From Hetaerina americana (Eukaryota > Arthropoda > Insecta > Odonata > Calopterygidae), in contig JAKTNV010000773.1 of NCBI GenBank assembly GCA_022747635.1, positions 1-64,000 of the forward strand: 64,000 nucleotides of DNA, read 5' to 3'. The translations under genes and the position numbers were made by a program. Shown here piece by piece: positions 40,138-54,472 of this stretch (position 1 is its first letter; each line of letters starts with the position of its first letter). Below the pieces are notes generated by a model, which did not search any database, had not been told where the DNA came from, and was given only the letters and a program-made list of their open reading frames with translations.

Positions 40138-43004
40138 GTTGAAAACTTTACTCGGATCCCATTAATCTCCATTATTCTAAAAGAGAATAAGATGCCATCA
40201 GAAATTGTGAAATAAATAAGATAATGTTTACATTCAATATAAATACATTATTCATTCGTTACACATATTCATAATACATTAAGCATATATTCAATATATA
40301 TTATATTTAATGTATCTGGGATAATATTGTCCTTGCCCCTCCCTCAAAGAGTATATGTAAAAAATGAAACAATCCTGGCACCTGCAATAAACAAGCCACC
40401 TACATTTTTCAACTTACACTGAAGACTATAATGATAAATGTGAAATTACATTTTCTTAATGATTCACCATGGTTAAAGTATTATAATTTGTCACAATTAT
40501 TCAATCAACTCATTAGTAAAAAGAGAAGCCAATTTTATAAATAAGTACATTTCAGCCATGAGATATTTTTCAGGTATGCATCAAGAATCCTTGATTTTAA
40601 GAGAAATAAGGAAACGTAAATACAGCAATTATGCTAATCATACAATTCTTAGTAGTAAATACCTTGTACTTTATTGTTAGACAAAAATTTTTAAACGCAG
40701 TCTCCTAGAACTACACATTCTACTTAATTGCATTCTCATGGTGGAGTTTAATCTTTAGGATGACAACCTGAGGATGATCCAAGTCAAGGAAGCTGCTATG
40801 CAATAGAAAATACAAAAATCTCAAACCAAAAAAAATATTTTACCCTATATAACAAAGTAAATGAAATCTAAATGTCATCACCAGTTTTTGCTAGTCTTTT
40901 CTTGATATTCTTGCTCATTGTCCCTGTCATCAACTCCCTCCTCCTTGTAAAAGCCTCTTTGCCTAGCACAAATCTTCTCCTTACGTCCCTACTACTTTGA
41001 CCGTATTGGTCCAAAACACTTCCAAGATAAAGAAACTGTTCTACCTGCTCTAGTTTCTGCCCTCCAATTTTAATGTTTAGCTTACCCTATTCCTTCCTGG
41101 AATATCGCATAACCTTTGTTTTATTAATATTGACTCTCATCCCATACCTCCTGCACTGAATTTCCAATTCACTCAGCATTTCTTGAAACCGCTTGGCTGA
41201 CTGACAAACTAAAGCTTGGTCATCAGCGATTCTAACCGATTTTACAAATTCCCGACCCACTTTCATTCCTAACTCCAGTACTTCCCATGCATCTTTAATC
41301 ATTTCCTCTGCATACAGGTTGAAAGGCAACATTATTATGGGTAACCTGTCCTTACACCTCTTCCTAACACTGCCCATCCGGACTCCCAGTTCCGAAATTG
41401 CACCAAAGAAGTCTGAGACATGTATAGGTTGCGGATTAGCCTCCTTTCCCTACAATCTATTCCTATTTTGGCAATATATTAGTTAGTTTATTCAATCCAC
41501 TCTATCAAACGCCTTTTCAAAATCTGCGAAACAGGAAAATACCTCCTGGTTGCATTCTAATTCCTCTCAATTAGTAATCCCATGACTGCAATGGCATCGA
41601 CCGTTCCTCTCCCCTTCCTAAACTCAAATTGATCAACCCCCAAAAAATCATTTGTCTTACTCTCCATCCTTTTGTGGAAGATCCTGAGAACCACTCGACC
41701 TGCGTGGGATATCAAACTTTTTGCCCTGTAGTCCTCACATGAGGTAGCCTTTACCTTTTTCAGAATAGGCACTAAAAATGATCTCACAAAGTCTTCCGGC
41801 CAGATTCCTTCCTCATAGATACTACAAATCAGCCCATATAGCCTATTCCTCCCACATTTTGTTGAACAACACATTTATTCCACAAAAAATGTTATCCAAC
41901 CCCTCGGCCTTATTTAGTTTCATCTTCCTTAATGCTCTTTCTCTCTCATCCGCAAGTATGCCTGGGGCTCAGCTCTCTAGGTCATGTTCCTAATCTATGT
42001 CCAAATTTGTTGGTTTAGGTTTTGACATATGCAAGTAAAAATAAAAAAATAAGCAGTTGTCCAAAAGTAATGAATATGCAAAGCTATGACAAACCAGATG
42101 CATAAAAATCGTGATGCTTACCATATAACAAAATAAAATAAAGATATAACATAATTCAGTGGATGTAAAGACTCACATTTGAAGAACACATTTTGGTATA
42201 AGTGATCATCAATCTTATGTTTTAACGTCAAGGCAAAACACCTTTCCCACTTTCCATTAAGGCATTAAACAAATGATCGGGTAAGCAATGATGATCCCTG
42301 TTCTTTCCCTACAGCAGGGGTCATCAATAATTTCTGCTACAAAGGCTTCTCAAGTACAAAATCATGACAATAAAAAAGGGGATAATGTAAATTAACAACA
42401 CCTAAACATAGGCAATCATTGCATATTCAAAGAAAGCCAACATAAATACTATCACCTATGCAGTTGTATGTCTAACTGTCTGCCAAAAAGGCTTCTTAAG
42501 CACAAAATCATAAAATAATAATAACAGAGGGGACATTGTAATTAACTACACTTTTACATGGACAATCATTAGACATTCAAAGGAAGCCAAAACCACTACT
42601 ATCACTTACACAGCTTTGCATCTGACTTTCTGCTACCAGGGCTTCTCAAGTAAAAAAACATAACAATGAAAATTAACAACACCTAAACATTGGATATCAG
42701 TAAATATTCATAGCAAGCAAAAATCTATTCCCTCACTTATGCAGTTGATTACCTAACTCTCTGCTTCAAGTACTTCTTATGTACAAAATCATTTCAATAA
42801 TAGATGGGACATTGTAAATTGACCACACTTAAACATAGGCAATTAAGACATATTTAAAGAATGCAAAAATCAAAGCAGTTGGAAGGTGCAGCTATTTGGT
42901 TGAGGTGTGCAAAAATTCATCTTCCAAAGCTCATTATTCACCTCTCCTGGATCTTCGTTGCCCTCCTCCGAGTTTTCCCCTGCAAGGGATTCTATTTTAA
43001 CAAT
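40138..43004. repeat. Satellite unit copy 15
   Basis: Haplotype A-A-A-C-T (A at 41024 and 41316, C at 41724, T at 42726), as in copy 9. Private G-to-A change at 41882, in a CpG. Confidence 0.97.
40871..42000 (-). pseudogene. LINE RT relic, copy 15
   Basis: Same changes as copy 9 (leucine form, silent thumb change, Thr-to-Ala at base 41724), plus a private silent change at 41882 in the first, NKAEG-containing part. Confidence 0.87.
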
Positions 43005-45871
43005 GTTGAAAACTTTACTCGGATCCCATTAATCTCCATTATTCTAAAAGAGAATAAGATGCCATCAGAAATTGTGAAATAAATAAGATAATGTTTACAT
43101 TCAATATAAATACATTATTCATTCGTTACACATATTCATAATACATTAAGCATATATTCAATATATATTATATTTAATGTATCTGGGATAATATTGTCCT
43201 TGCCCCTCCCTCAAAGAGTATATGTAAAAAATGAAACAATCCTGGCACCTGCAATAAACAAGCCACCTACATTTTTCAACTTACACTGAAGACTATAATG
43301 ATAAATGTGAAATTACATTTTCTTAATGATTCACCATGGTTAAAGTATTATAATTTGTCACAATTATTCAATCAACTCATTAGTAAAAAGAGAAGCCAAT
43401 TTTATAAATAAGTACATTTCAGCCATGAGATATTTTTCAGGTATGCATCAAGAATCCTTGATTTTAAGAGAAATAAGGAAACGTAAATACAGCAATTATG
43501 CTAATCATACAATTCTTAGTAGTAAATACCTTGTACTTTATTGTTAGACAAAAATTTTTAAACGCAGTCTCCTAGAACTACACATTCTACTTAATTGCAT
43601 TCTCATGGTGGAGTTTAATCTTTAGGATGACAACCTGAGGATGATCCAAGTCAAGGAAGCTGCTATGCAATAGAAAATACAAAAATCTCAAACCAAAAGA
43701 AATATTTTACCCTATATAACAAAGTAAATGAAATCTAAATGTCATCACCAGTTTTTGCTAGTCTTTTCTTGATATTCTTGCTCATTGTCCCTGTCATCAA
43801 CTCCCTCCTCCTTGTAAAAGCCTCTTTGCCTAGCACAAATCTTCTCCTTACGTCCCTACTACTTTGACCGTATTGGTCCAAAACACTTCCGAGATAAAGA
43901 AACTGTTCTACCTGCTCTAGTTTCTGCCCTCCAATTTTAATGTTTAGCTTACCCTATTCCTTCCTGGAATATCGCATAACCTTTGTTTTATTAATATTGA
44001 CTCTCATCCCATACCTCCTGCACTGAATTTCCAATTCACTCAGCATTTCTTGAAACCGCTTGGCTGACTGACAAACTAAAGCTTGGTCATCAGCGATTCT
44101 AACCGATTTTACAAATTCCCGACCCACTTTCATTCCTAACTCCAGTACTTCCCATGCATCTTTAATCATTTCCTCTGCATACGGGTTGAAAGGCAACATT
44201 ATTATGGGTAACCTGTCCTTACACCTCTTCCTAACACTGCCCATCCGGACTCCCAGTTCCGAAATTGCACCAAAGAAGTCTGAGACATGTATAGGTTGCG
44301 GATTAGCCTCCTTTCCCTACAATCTATTCCTATTTTGGCAATATATTAGTTAGTTTATTCAATCCACTCTATCAAACGCCTTTTCAAAATCTGCGAAACA
44401 GGAAAATACCTCCTGGTTGCATTCTAATTCCTCTCAATTAGTAATCCCATGACTGCAATGGCATCGACCGTTCCTCTCCCCTTCCTAAACTCAAATTGAT
44501 CAACCCCCAAAAAATCATTTGTCTTACTCTCCATCCTTTTGTGGAAGATCCTGAGAACCACTCGACCTGCGTGGGATATCAAACTTTTTGTCCTGTAGTC
44601 CTCACATGAGGTAGCCTTTACCTTTTTCAGAATAGGCACTAAAAATGATCTCACAAAGTCTTCCGGCCAGATTCCTTCCTCATAGATACTACAAATCAGC
44701 CCATATAGCCTATTCCTCCCACATTTTGTTGAACAACACATTTATTCCGCAAAAAATGTTATCCAACCCCTCGGCCTTATTTAGTTTCATCTTCCTTAAT
44801 GCTCTTTCTCTCTCATCCGCAAGTATGCCTGGGGCTCAGCTCTCTAGGTCATGTTCCTAATCTATGTCCAAATTTGTTGGTTTAGGTTTTGACATATGCA
44901 AGTAAAAATAAAAAAATAAGCAGTTGTCCAAAAGTAATGAATATGCAAAGCTATGACAAACCAGATGCATAAAAATCGTGATGCTTACCATATAACAAAA
45001 TAAAATAAAGATATAACATAATTCAGTGGATGTAAAGACTCACATTTGAAGAACACATTTTGGTATAAGTGATCATCAATCTTATGTTTTAACGTCAAGG
45101 CAAAACACCTTTCCCACTTTCCATTAAGGCATTAAACAAATGATCGGGTAAGCAATGATGATCCCTGTTCTTTCCCTACAGCAGGGGTCATCAATAATTT
45201 CTGCTACAAAGGCTTCTCAAGTACAAAATCATGACAATAAAAAAGGGGATAATGTAAATTAACAACACCTAAACATAGGCAATCATTGCATATTCAAAGA
45301 AAGCCAACATAAATACTATCACCTATGCAGTTGTATGTCTAACTGTCTGCCAAAAAGGCTTCTTAAGCACAAAATCATAAAATAATAATAACAGAGGGGA
45401 CATTGTAATTAACTACACTTTTACATGGACAATCATTAGACATTCAAAGGAAGCCAAAACCACTACTATCACTTACACAGCTTTGCATCTGACTTTCTGC
45501 TACCAGGGCTTCTCAAGTAAAAAAACATAACAATGAAAATTAACAACACCTAAACATTGGATATCAGTAAATATTCATAGCAAGCAAAAATCAATTCCCT
45601 CACTTATGCAGTTGATTACCTAACTCTCTGCTTCAAGTACTTCTTATGTACAAAATCATTTCAATAATAGATGGGACATTGTAAATTGACCACACTTAAA
45701 CATAGGCAATTAAGACATATTTAAAGAATGCAAAAATCAAAGCAGTTGGAAGGTGCAGCTATTTGGTTGAGGTGTGCAAAAATTCATCTTCCAAAGCTCA
45801 TTATTCACCTCTCCTGGATCTTCGTTGCCCTCCTCCGAGTTTTCCCCTGCAAGGGATTCTATTTTAACAAT
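43005..45871. repeat. Satellite unit copy 16
   Basis: Haplotype G-G-G-T-A (G at 43699), as in copy 10 one block earlier. Confidence 0.97.
43738..44867 (-). pseudogene. LINE RT relic, copy 16
   Basis: No difference from the reference relic seen. Confidence 0.87.
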
Positions 45872-48738
45872 GTTGAAAACTTTACTCGGATCCCATTAAT
45901 CTCCATTATTCTAAAAGAGAATAAGATGCCATCAGAAATTGTGAAATAAATAAGATAATGTTTACATTCAATATAAATACATTATTCATTCGTTACACAT
46001 ATTCATAATACATTAAGCATATATTCAATATATATTATATTTAATGTATCTGGGATAATATTGTCCTTGCCCCTCCCTCAAAGAGTATATGTAAAAAATG
46101 AAACAATCCTGGCACCTGCAATAAACAAGCCACCTACATTTTTCAACTTACACTGAAGACTATAATGATAAATGTGAAATTACATTTTCTTAATGATTCA
46201 CCATGGTTAAAGTATTATAATTTGTCACAATTATTCAATCAACTCATTAGTAAAAAGAGAAGCCAATTTTATAAATAAGTACATTTCAGCCATGAGATAT
46301 TTTTCAGGTATGCATCAAGAATCCTTGATTTTAAGAGAAATAAGGAAACGTAAATACAGCAATTATGCTAATCATACAATTCTTAGTAGTAAATACCTTG
46401 TACTTTATTGTTAGACAAAAATTTTTAAACGCAGTCTCCTAGAACTACACATTCTACTTAATTGCATTCTCATGGTGGAGTTTAATCTTTAGGATGACAA
46501 CCTGAGGATGATCCAAGTCAAGGAAGCTGCTATGCAATAGAAAATACAAAAATCTCAAACCAAAAGAAATATTTTACCCTATATAACAAAGTAAATGAAA
46601 TCTAAATGTCATCACCAGTTTTTGCTAGTCTTTTCTTGATATTCTTGCTCATTGTCCCTGTCATCAACTCCCTCCTCCTTGTAAAAGCCTCTTTGCCTAG
46701 CACAAATCTTCTCCTTACGTCCCTACTACTTTGACCGTATTGGTCCAAAACACTTCCGAGATAAAGAAACTGTTCTACCTGCTCTAGTTTCTGCCCTCCA
46801 ATTTTAATGTTTAGCTTACCCTATTCCTTCCTGGAATATCGCATAACCTTTGTTTTATTAATATTGACTCTCATCCCATACCTCCTGCACTGAATTTCCA
46901 ATTCACTCAGCATTTCTTGAAACCGCTTGGCTGACTGACAAACTAAAGCTTGGTCATCAGCGATTCTAACCGATTTTACAAATTCCCGACCCACTTTCAT
47001 TCCTAACTCCAGTACTTCCCATGCATCTTTAATCATTTCCTCTGCATACGGGTTGAAAGGCAACATTATTATGGGTAACCTGTCCTTACACCTCTTCCTA
47101 ACACTGCCCATCCGGACTCCCAGTTCCGAAATTGCACCAAAGAAGTCTGAGACATGTATAGGTTGCGGATTAGCCTCCTTTCCCTACAATCTATTCCTAT
47201 TTTGGCAATATATTAGTTAGTTTATTCAATCCACTCTATCAAACGCCTTTTCAAAATCTGCGAAACAGGAAAATACCTCCTGGTTGCATTCTAATTCCTC
47301 TCAATTAGTAATCCCATGACTGCAATGGCATCGACCGTTCCTCTCCCCTTCCTAAACTCAAATTGATCAACCCCCAAAAAATCATTTGTCTTACTCTCCA
47401 TCCTTTTGTGGAAGATCCTGAGAACCACTCGACCTGCGTGGGATATCAAACTTTTTGTCCTGTAGTCCTCACATGAGGTAGCCTTTACCTTTTTCAGAAT
47501 AGGCACTAAAAATGATCTCACAAAGTCTTCCGGCCAGATTCCTTCCTCATAGATACTACAAATCAGCCCATATAGCCTATTCCTCCCACATTTTGTTGAA
47601 CAACACATTTATTCCGCAAAAAATGTTATCCAACCCCTCGGCCTTATTTAGTTTCATCTTCCTTAATGCTCTTTCTCTCTCATCCGCAAGTATGCCTGGG
47701 GCTCAGCTCTCTAGGTCATGTTCCTAATCTATGTCCAAATTTGTTGGTTTAGGTTTTGACATATGCAAGTAAAAATAAAAAAATAAGCAGTTGTCCAAAA
47801 GTAATGAATATGCAAAGCTATGACAAACCAGATGCATAAAAATCGTGATGCTTACCATATAACAAAATAAAATAAAGATATAACATAATTCAGTGGATGT
47901 AAAGACTCACATTTGAAGAACACATTTTGGTATAAGTGATCATCAATCTTATGTTTTAACGTCAAGGCAAAACACCTTTCCCACTTTCCATTAAGGCATT
48001 AAACAAATGATCGGGTAAGCAATGATGATCCCTGTTCTTTCCCTACAGCAGGGGTCATCAATAATTTCTGCTACAAAGGCTTCTCAAGTACAAAATCATG
48101 ACAATAAAAAAGGGGATAATGTAAATTAACAACACCTAAACATAGGCAATCATTGCATATTCAAAGAAAGCCAACATAAATACTATCACCTATGCAGTTG
48201 TATGTCTAACTGTCTGCCAAAAAGGCTTCTTAAGCACAAAATCATAAAATAATAATAACAGAGGGGACATTGTAATTAACTACACTTTTACATGGACAAT
48301 CATTAGACATTCAAAGGAAGCCAAAACCACTACTATCACTTACACAGCTTTGCATCTGACTTTCTGCTACCAGGGCTTCTCAAGTAAAAAAACATAACAA
48401 TGAAAATTAACAACACCTAAACATTGGATATCAGTAAATATTCATAGCAAGCAAAAATCAATTCCCTCACTTATGCAGTTGATTACCTAACTCTCTGCTT
48501 CAAGTACTTCTTATGTACAAAATCATTTCAATAATAGATGGGACATTGTAAATTGACCACACTTAAACATAGGCAATTAAGACATATTTAAAGAATGCAA
48601 AAATCAAAGCAGTTGGAAGGTGCAGCTATTTGGTTGAGGTGTGCAAAAATTCATCTTCCAAAGCTCATTATTCACCTCTCCTGGATCTTCGTTGCCCTCC
48701 TCCGAGTTTTCCCCTGCAAGGGATTCTATTTTAACAAT
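45872..48738. repeat. Satellite unit copy 17
   Basis: Haplotype G-G-G-T-A (G at 46566). It differs from its counterpart copy 11 only at marker 5. Confidence 0.97.
46605..47734 (-). pseudogene. LINE RT relic, copy 17
   Basis: No difference from the reference relic seen. Confidence 0.87.
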
Positions 48739-51605
48739 GTTGAAAACTTTACTCGGATCCCATTAATCTCCATTATTCTAAAAGAGAATAAGATGCCATC
48801 AGAAATTGTGAAATAAATAAGATAATGTTTACATTCAATATAAATACATTATTCATTCGTTACACATATTCATAATACATTAAGCATATATTCAATATAT
48901 ATTATATTTAATGTATCTGGGATAATATTGTCCTTGCCCCTCCCTCAAAGAGTATATGTAAAAAATGAAACAATCCTGGCACCTGCAATAAACAAGCCAC
49001 CTACATTTTTCAACTTACACTGAAGACTATAATGATAAATGTGAAATTACATTTTCTTAATGATTCACCATGGTTAAAGTATTATAATTTGTCACAATTA
49101 TTCAATCAACTCATTAGTAAAAAGAGAAGCCAATTTTATAAATAAGTACATTTCAGCCATGAGATATTTTTCAGGTATGCATCAAGAATCCTTGATTTTA
49201 AGAGAAATAAGGAAACGTAAATACAGCAATTATGCTAATCATACAATTCTTAGTAGTAAATACCTTGTACTTTATTGTTAGACAAAAATTTTTAAACGCA
49301 GTCTCCTAGAACTACACATTCTACTTAATTGCATTCTCATGGTGGAGTTTAATCTTTAGGATGACAACCTGAGGATGATCCAAGTCAAGGAAGCTGCTAT
49401 GCAATAGAAAATACAAAAATCTCAAACCAAAAAAAATATTTTACCCTATATAACAAAGTAAATGAAATCTAAATGTCATCACCAGTTTTTGCTAGTCTTT
49501 TCTTGATATTCTTGCTCATTGTCCCTGTCATCAACTCCCTCCTCCTTGTAAAAGCCTCTTTGCCTAGCACAAATCTTCTCCTTACGTCCCTACTACTTTG
49601 ACCGTATTGGTCCAAAACACTTCCGAGATAAAGAAACTGTTCTACCTGCTCTAGTTTCTGCCCTCCAATTTTAATGTTTAGCTTACCCTATTCCTTCCTG
49701 GAATATCGCATAACCTTTGTTTTATTAATATTGACTCTCATCCCATACCTCCTGCACTGAATTTCCAATTCACTCAGCATTTCTTGAAACCGCTTGGCTG
49801 ACTGACAAACTAAAGCTTGGTCATCAGCGATTCTAACCGATTTTACAAATTCCCGACCCACTTTCATTCCTAACTCCAGTACTTCCCATGCATCTTTAAT
49901 CATTTCCTCTGCATACGGGTTGAAAGGCAACATTATTATGGGTAACCTGTCCTTACACCTCTTCCTAACACTGCCCATCCGGACTCCCAGTTCCGAAATT
50001 GCACCAAAGAAGTCTGAGACATGTATAGGTTGCGGATTAGCCTCCTTTCCCTACAATCTATTCCTATTTTGGCAATATATTAGTTAGTTTATTCAATCCA
50101 CTCTATCAAACGCCTTTTCAAAATCTGCGAAACAGGAAAATACCTCCTGGTTGCATTCTAATTCCTCTCAATTAGTAATCCCATGACTGCAATGGCATCG
50201 ACCGTTCCTCTCCCCTTCCTAAACTCAAATTGATCAACCCCCAAAAAATCATTTGTCTTACTCTCCATCCTTTTGTGGAAGATCCTGAGAACCACTCGAC
50301 CTGCGTGGGATATCAAACTTTTTGTCCTGTAGTCCTCACATGAGGTAGCCTTTACCTTTTTCAGAATAGGCACTAAAAATGATCTCACAAAGTCTTCCGG
50401 CCAGATTCCTTCCTCATAGATACTACAAATCAGCCCATATAGCCTATTCCTCCCACATTTTGTTGAACAACACATTTATTCCGCAAAAAATGTTATCCAA
50501 CCCCTCGGCCTTATTTAGTTTCATCTTCCTTAATGCTCTTTCTCTCTCATCCGCAAGTATGCCTGGGGCTCAGCTCTCTAGGTCATGTTCCTAATCTATG
50601 TCCAAATTTGTTGGTTTAGGTTTTGACATATGCAAGTAAAAATAAAAAAATAAGCAGTTGTCCAAAAGTAATGAATATGCAAAGCTATGACAAACCAGAT
50701 GCATAAAAATCGTGATGCTTACCATATAACAAAATAAAATAAAGATATAACATAATTCAGTGGATGTAAAGACTCACATTTGAAGAACACATTTTGGTAT
50801 AAGTGATCATCAATCTTATGTTTTAACGTCAAGGCAAAACACCTTTCCCACTTTCCATTAAGGCATTAAACAAATGATCGGGTAAGCAATGATGATCCCT
50901 GTTCTTTCCCTACAGCAGGGGTCATCAATAATTTCTGCTACAAAGGCTTCTCAAGTACAAAATCATGACAATAAAAAAGGGGATAATGTAAATTAACAAC
51001 ACCTAAACATAGGCAATCATTGCATATTCAAAGAAAGCCAACATAAATACTATCACCTATGCAGTTGTATGTCTAACTGTCTGCCAAAAAGGCTTCTTAA
51101 GCACAAAATCATAAAATAATAATAACAGAGGGGACATTGTAATTAACTACACTTTTACATGGACAATCATTAGACATTCAAAGGAAGCCAAAACCACTAC
51201 TATCACTTACACAGCTTTGCATCTGACTTTCTGCTACCAGGGCTTCTCAAGTAAAAAAACATAACAATGAAAATTAACAACACCTAAACATTGGATATCA
51301 GTAAATATTCATAGCAAGCAAAAATCAATTCCCTCACTTATGCAGTTGATTACCTAACTCTCTGCTTCAAGTACTTCTTATGTACAAAATCATTTCAATA
51401 ATAGATGGGACATTGTAAATTGACCACACTTAAACATAGGCAATTAAGACATATTTAAAGAATGCAAAAATCAAAGCAGTTGGAAGGTGCAGCTATTTGG
51501 TTGAGGTGTGCAAAAATTCATCTTCCAAAGCTCATTATTCACCTCTCCTGGATCTTCGTTGCCCTCCTCCGAGTTTTCCCCTGCAAGGGATTCTATTTTA
51601 ACAAT
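48739..51605. repeat. Satellite unit copy 18
   Basis: Haplotype A-G-G-T-A; no difference from copy 4 noticed. Confidence 0.97.
49472..50601 (-). pseudogene. LINE RT relic, copy 18
   Basis: No difference from the reference relic seen. Confidence 0.87.
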
Positions 51606-54472
51606 GTTGAAAACTTTACTCGGATCCCATTAATCTCCATTATTCTAAAAGAGAATAAGATGCCATCAGAAATTGTGAAATAAATAAGATAATGTTTACA
51701 TTCAATATAAATACATTATTCATTCGTTACACATATTCATAATACATTAAGCATATATTCAATATATATTATATTTAATGTATCTGGGATAATATTGTCC
51801 TTGCCCCTCCCTCAAAGAGTATATGTAAAAAATGAAACAATCCTGGCACCTGCAATAAACAAGCCACCTACATTTTTCAACTTACACTGAAGACTATAAT
51901 GATAAATGTGAAATTACATTTTCTTAATGATTCACCATGGTTAAAGTATTATAATTTGTCACAATTATTCAATCAACTCATTAGTAAAAAGAGAAGCCAA
52001 TTTTATAAATAAGTACATTTCAGCCATGAGATATTTTTCAGGTATGCATCAAGAATCCTTGATTTTAAGAGAAATAAGGAAACGTAAATACAGCAATTAT
52101 GCTAATCATACAATTCTTAGTAGTAAATACCTTGTACTTTATTGTTAGACAAAAATTTTTAAACGCAGTCTCCTAGAACTACACATTCTACTTAATTGCA
52201 TTCTCATGGTGGAGTTTAATCTTTAGGATGACAACCTGAGGATGATCCAAGTCAAGGAAGCTGCTATGCAATAGAAAATACAAAAATCTCAAACCAAAAA
52301 AAATATTTTACCCTATATAACAAAGTAAATGAAATCTAAATGTCATCACCAGTTTTTGCTAGTCTTTTCTTGATATTCTTGCTCATTGTCCCTGTCATCA
52401 ACTCCCTCCTCCTTGTAAAAGCCTCTTTGCCTAGCACAAATCTTCTCCTTACGTCCCTACTACTTTGACCGTATTGGTCCAAAACACTTCCGAGATAAAG
52501 AAACTGTTCTACCTGCTCTAGTTTCTGCCCTCCAATTTTAATGTTTAGCTTACCCTATTCCTTCCTGGAATATCGCATAACCTTTGTTTTATTAATATTG
52601 ACTCTCATCCCATACCTCCTGCACTGAATTTCCAATTCACTCAGCATTTCTTGAAACCGCTTGGCTGACTGACAAACTAAAGCTTGGTCATCAGCGATTC
52701 CAACCGATTTTACAAATTCCCGACCCACTTTCATTCCTAACTCCAGTACTTCCCATGCATCTTTAATCATTTCCTCTGCATACGGGTTGAAAGGCAACAT
52801 TATTATGGGTAACCTGTCCTTACACCTCTTCCTAACACTGCCCATCCGGACTCCCAGTTCCGAAATTGCACCAAAGAAGTCTGAGACATGTATAGGTTGC
52901 GGATTAGCCTCCTTTCCCTACAATCTATTCCTATTTTGGCAATATATTAGTTAGTTTATTCAATCCACTCTATCAAACGCCTTTTCAAAATCTGCGAAAC
53001 AGGAAAATACCTCCTGGTTGCATTCTAATTCCTCTCAATTAGTAATCCCATGACTGCAATGGCATCGACCGTTCCTCTCCCCTTCCTAAACTCAAATTGA
53101 TCAACCCCCAAAAAATCATTTGTCTTACTCTCCATCCTTTTGTGGAAGATCCTGAGAACCACTCGACCTGCGTGGGATATCAAACTTTTTGTCCTGTAGT
53201 CCTCACATGAGGTAGCCTTTACCTTTTTCAGAATAGGCACTAAAAATGATCTCACAAAGTCTTCCGGCCAGATTCCTTCCTCATAGATACTACAAATCAG
53301 CCCATATAGCCTATTCCTCCCACATTTTGTTGAACAACACATTTATTCCGCAAAAAATGTTATCCAACCCCTCGGCCTTATTTAGTTTCATCTTCCTTAA
53401 TGCTCTTTCTCTCTCATCCGCAAGTATGCCTGGGGCTCAGCTCTCTAGGTCATGTTCCTAATCTATGTCCAAATTTGTTGGTTTAGGTTTTGACATATGC
53501 AAGTAAAAATAAAAAAATAAGCAGTTGTCCAAAAGTAATGAATATGCAAAGCTATGACAAACCAGATGCATAAAAATCGTGATGCTTACCATATAACAAA
53601 ATAAAATAAAGATATAACATAATTCAGTGGATGTAAAGACTCACATTTGAAGAACACATTTTGGTATAAGTGATCATCAATCTTATGTTTTAACGTCAAG
53701 GCAAAACACCTTTCCCACTTTCCATTAAGGCATTAAACAAATGATCGGGTAAGCAATGATGATCCCTGTTCTTTCCCTACAGCAGGGGTCATCAATAATT
53801 TCTGCTACAAAGGCTTCTCAAGTACAAAATCATGACAATAAAAAAGGGGATAATGTAAATTAACAACACCTAAACATAGGCAATCATTGCATATTCAAAG
53901 AAAGCCAACATAAATACTATCACCTATGCAGTTGTATGTCTAACTGTCTGCCAAAAAGGCTTCTTAAGCACAAAATCATAAAATAATAATAACAGAGGGG
54001 ACATTGTAATTAACTACACTTTTACATGGACAATCATTAGACATTCAAAGGAAGCCAAAACCACTACTATCACTTACACAGCTTTGCATCTGACTTTCTG
54101 CTACCAGGGCTTCTCAAGTAAAAAAACATAACAATGAAAATTAACAACACCTAAACATTGGATATCAGTAAATATTCATAGCAAGCAAAAATCAATTCCC
54201 TCACTTATGCAGTTGATTACCTAACTCTCTGCTTCAAGTACTTCTTATGTACAAAATCATTTCAATAATAGATGGGACATTGTAAATTGACCACACTTAA
54301 ACATAGGCAATTAAGACATATTTAAAGAATGCAAAAATCAAAGCAGTTGGAAGGTGCAGCTATTTGGTTGAGGTGTGCAAAAATTCATCTTCCAAAGCTC
54401 ATTATTCACCTCTCCTGGATCTTCGTTGCCCTCCTCCGAGTTTTCCCCTGCAAGGGATTCTATTTTAACAAT
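51606..54472. repeat. Satellite unit copy 19
   Basis: Haplotype A-G-G-T-A. Private T-to-C change at 52701, inside the reverse transcriptase relic. Confidence 0.97.
52339..53468 (-). pseudogene. LINE RT relic, copy 19
   Basis: Arg-to-Gly at residue 49 of the 96-codon segment (base 52701), directly before the IADD motif. Confidence 0.87.
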
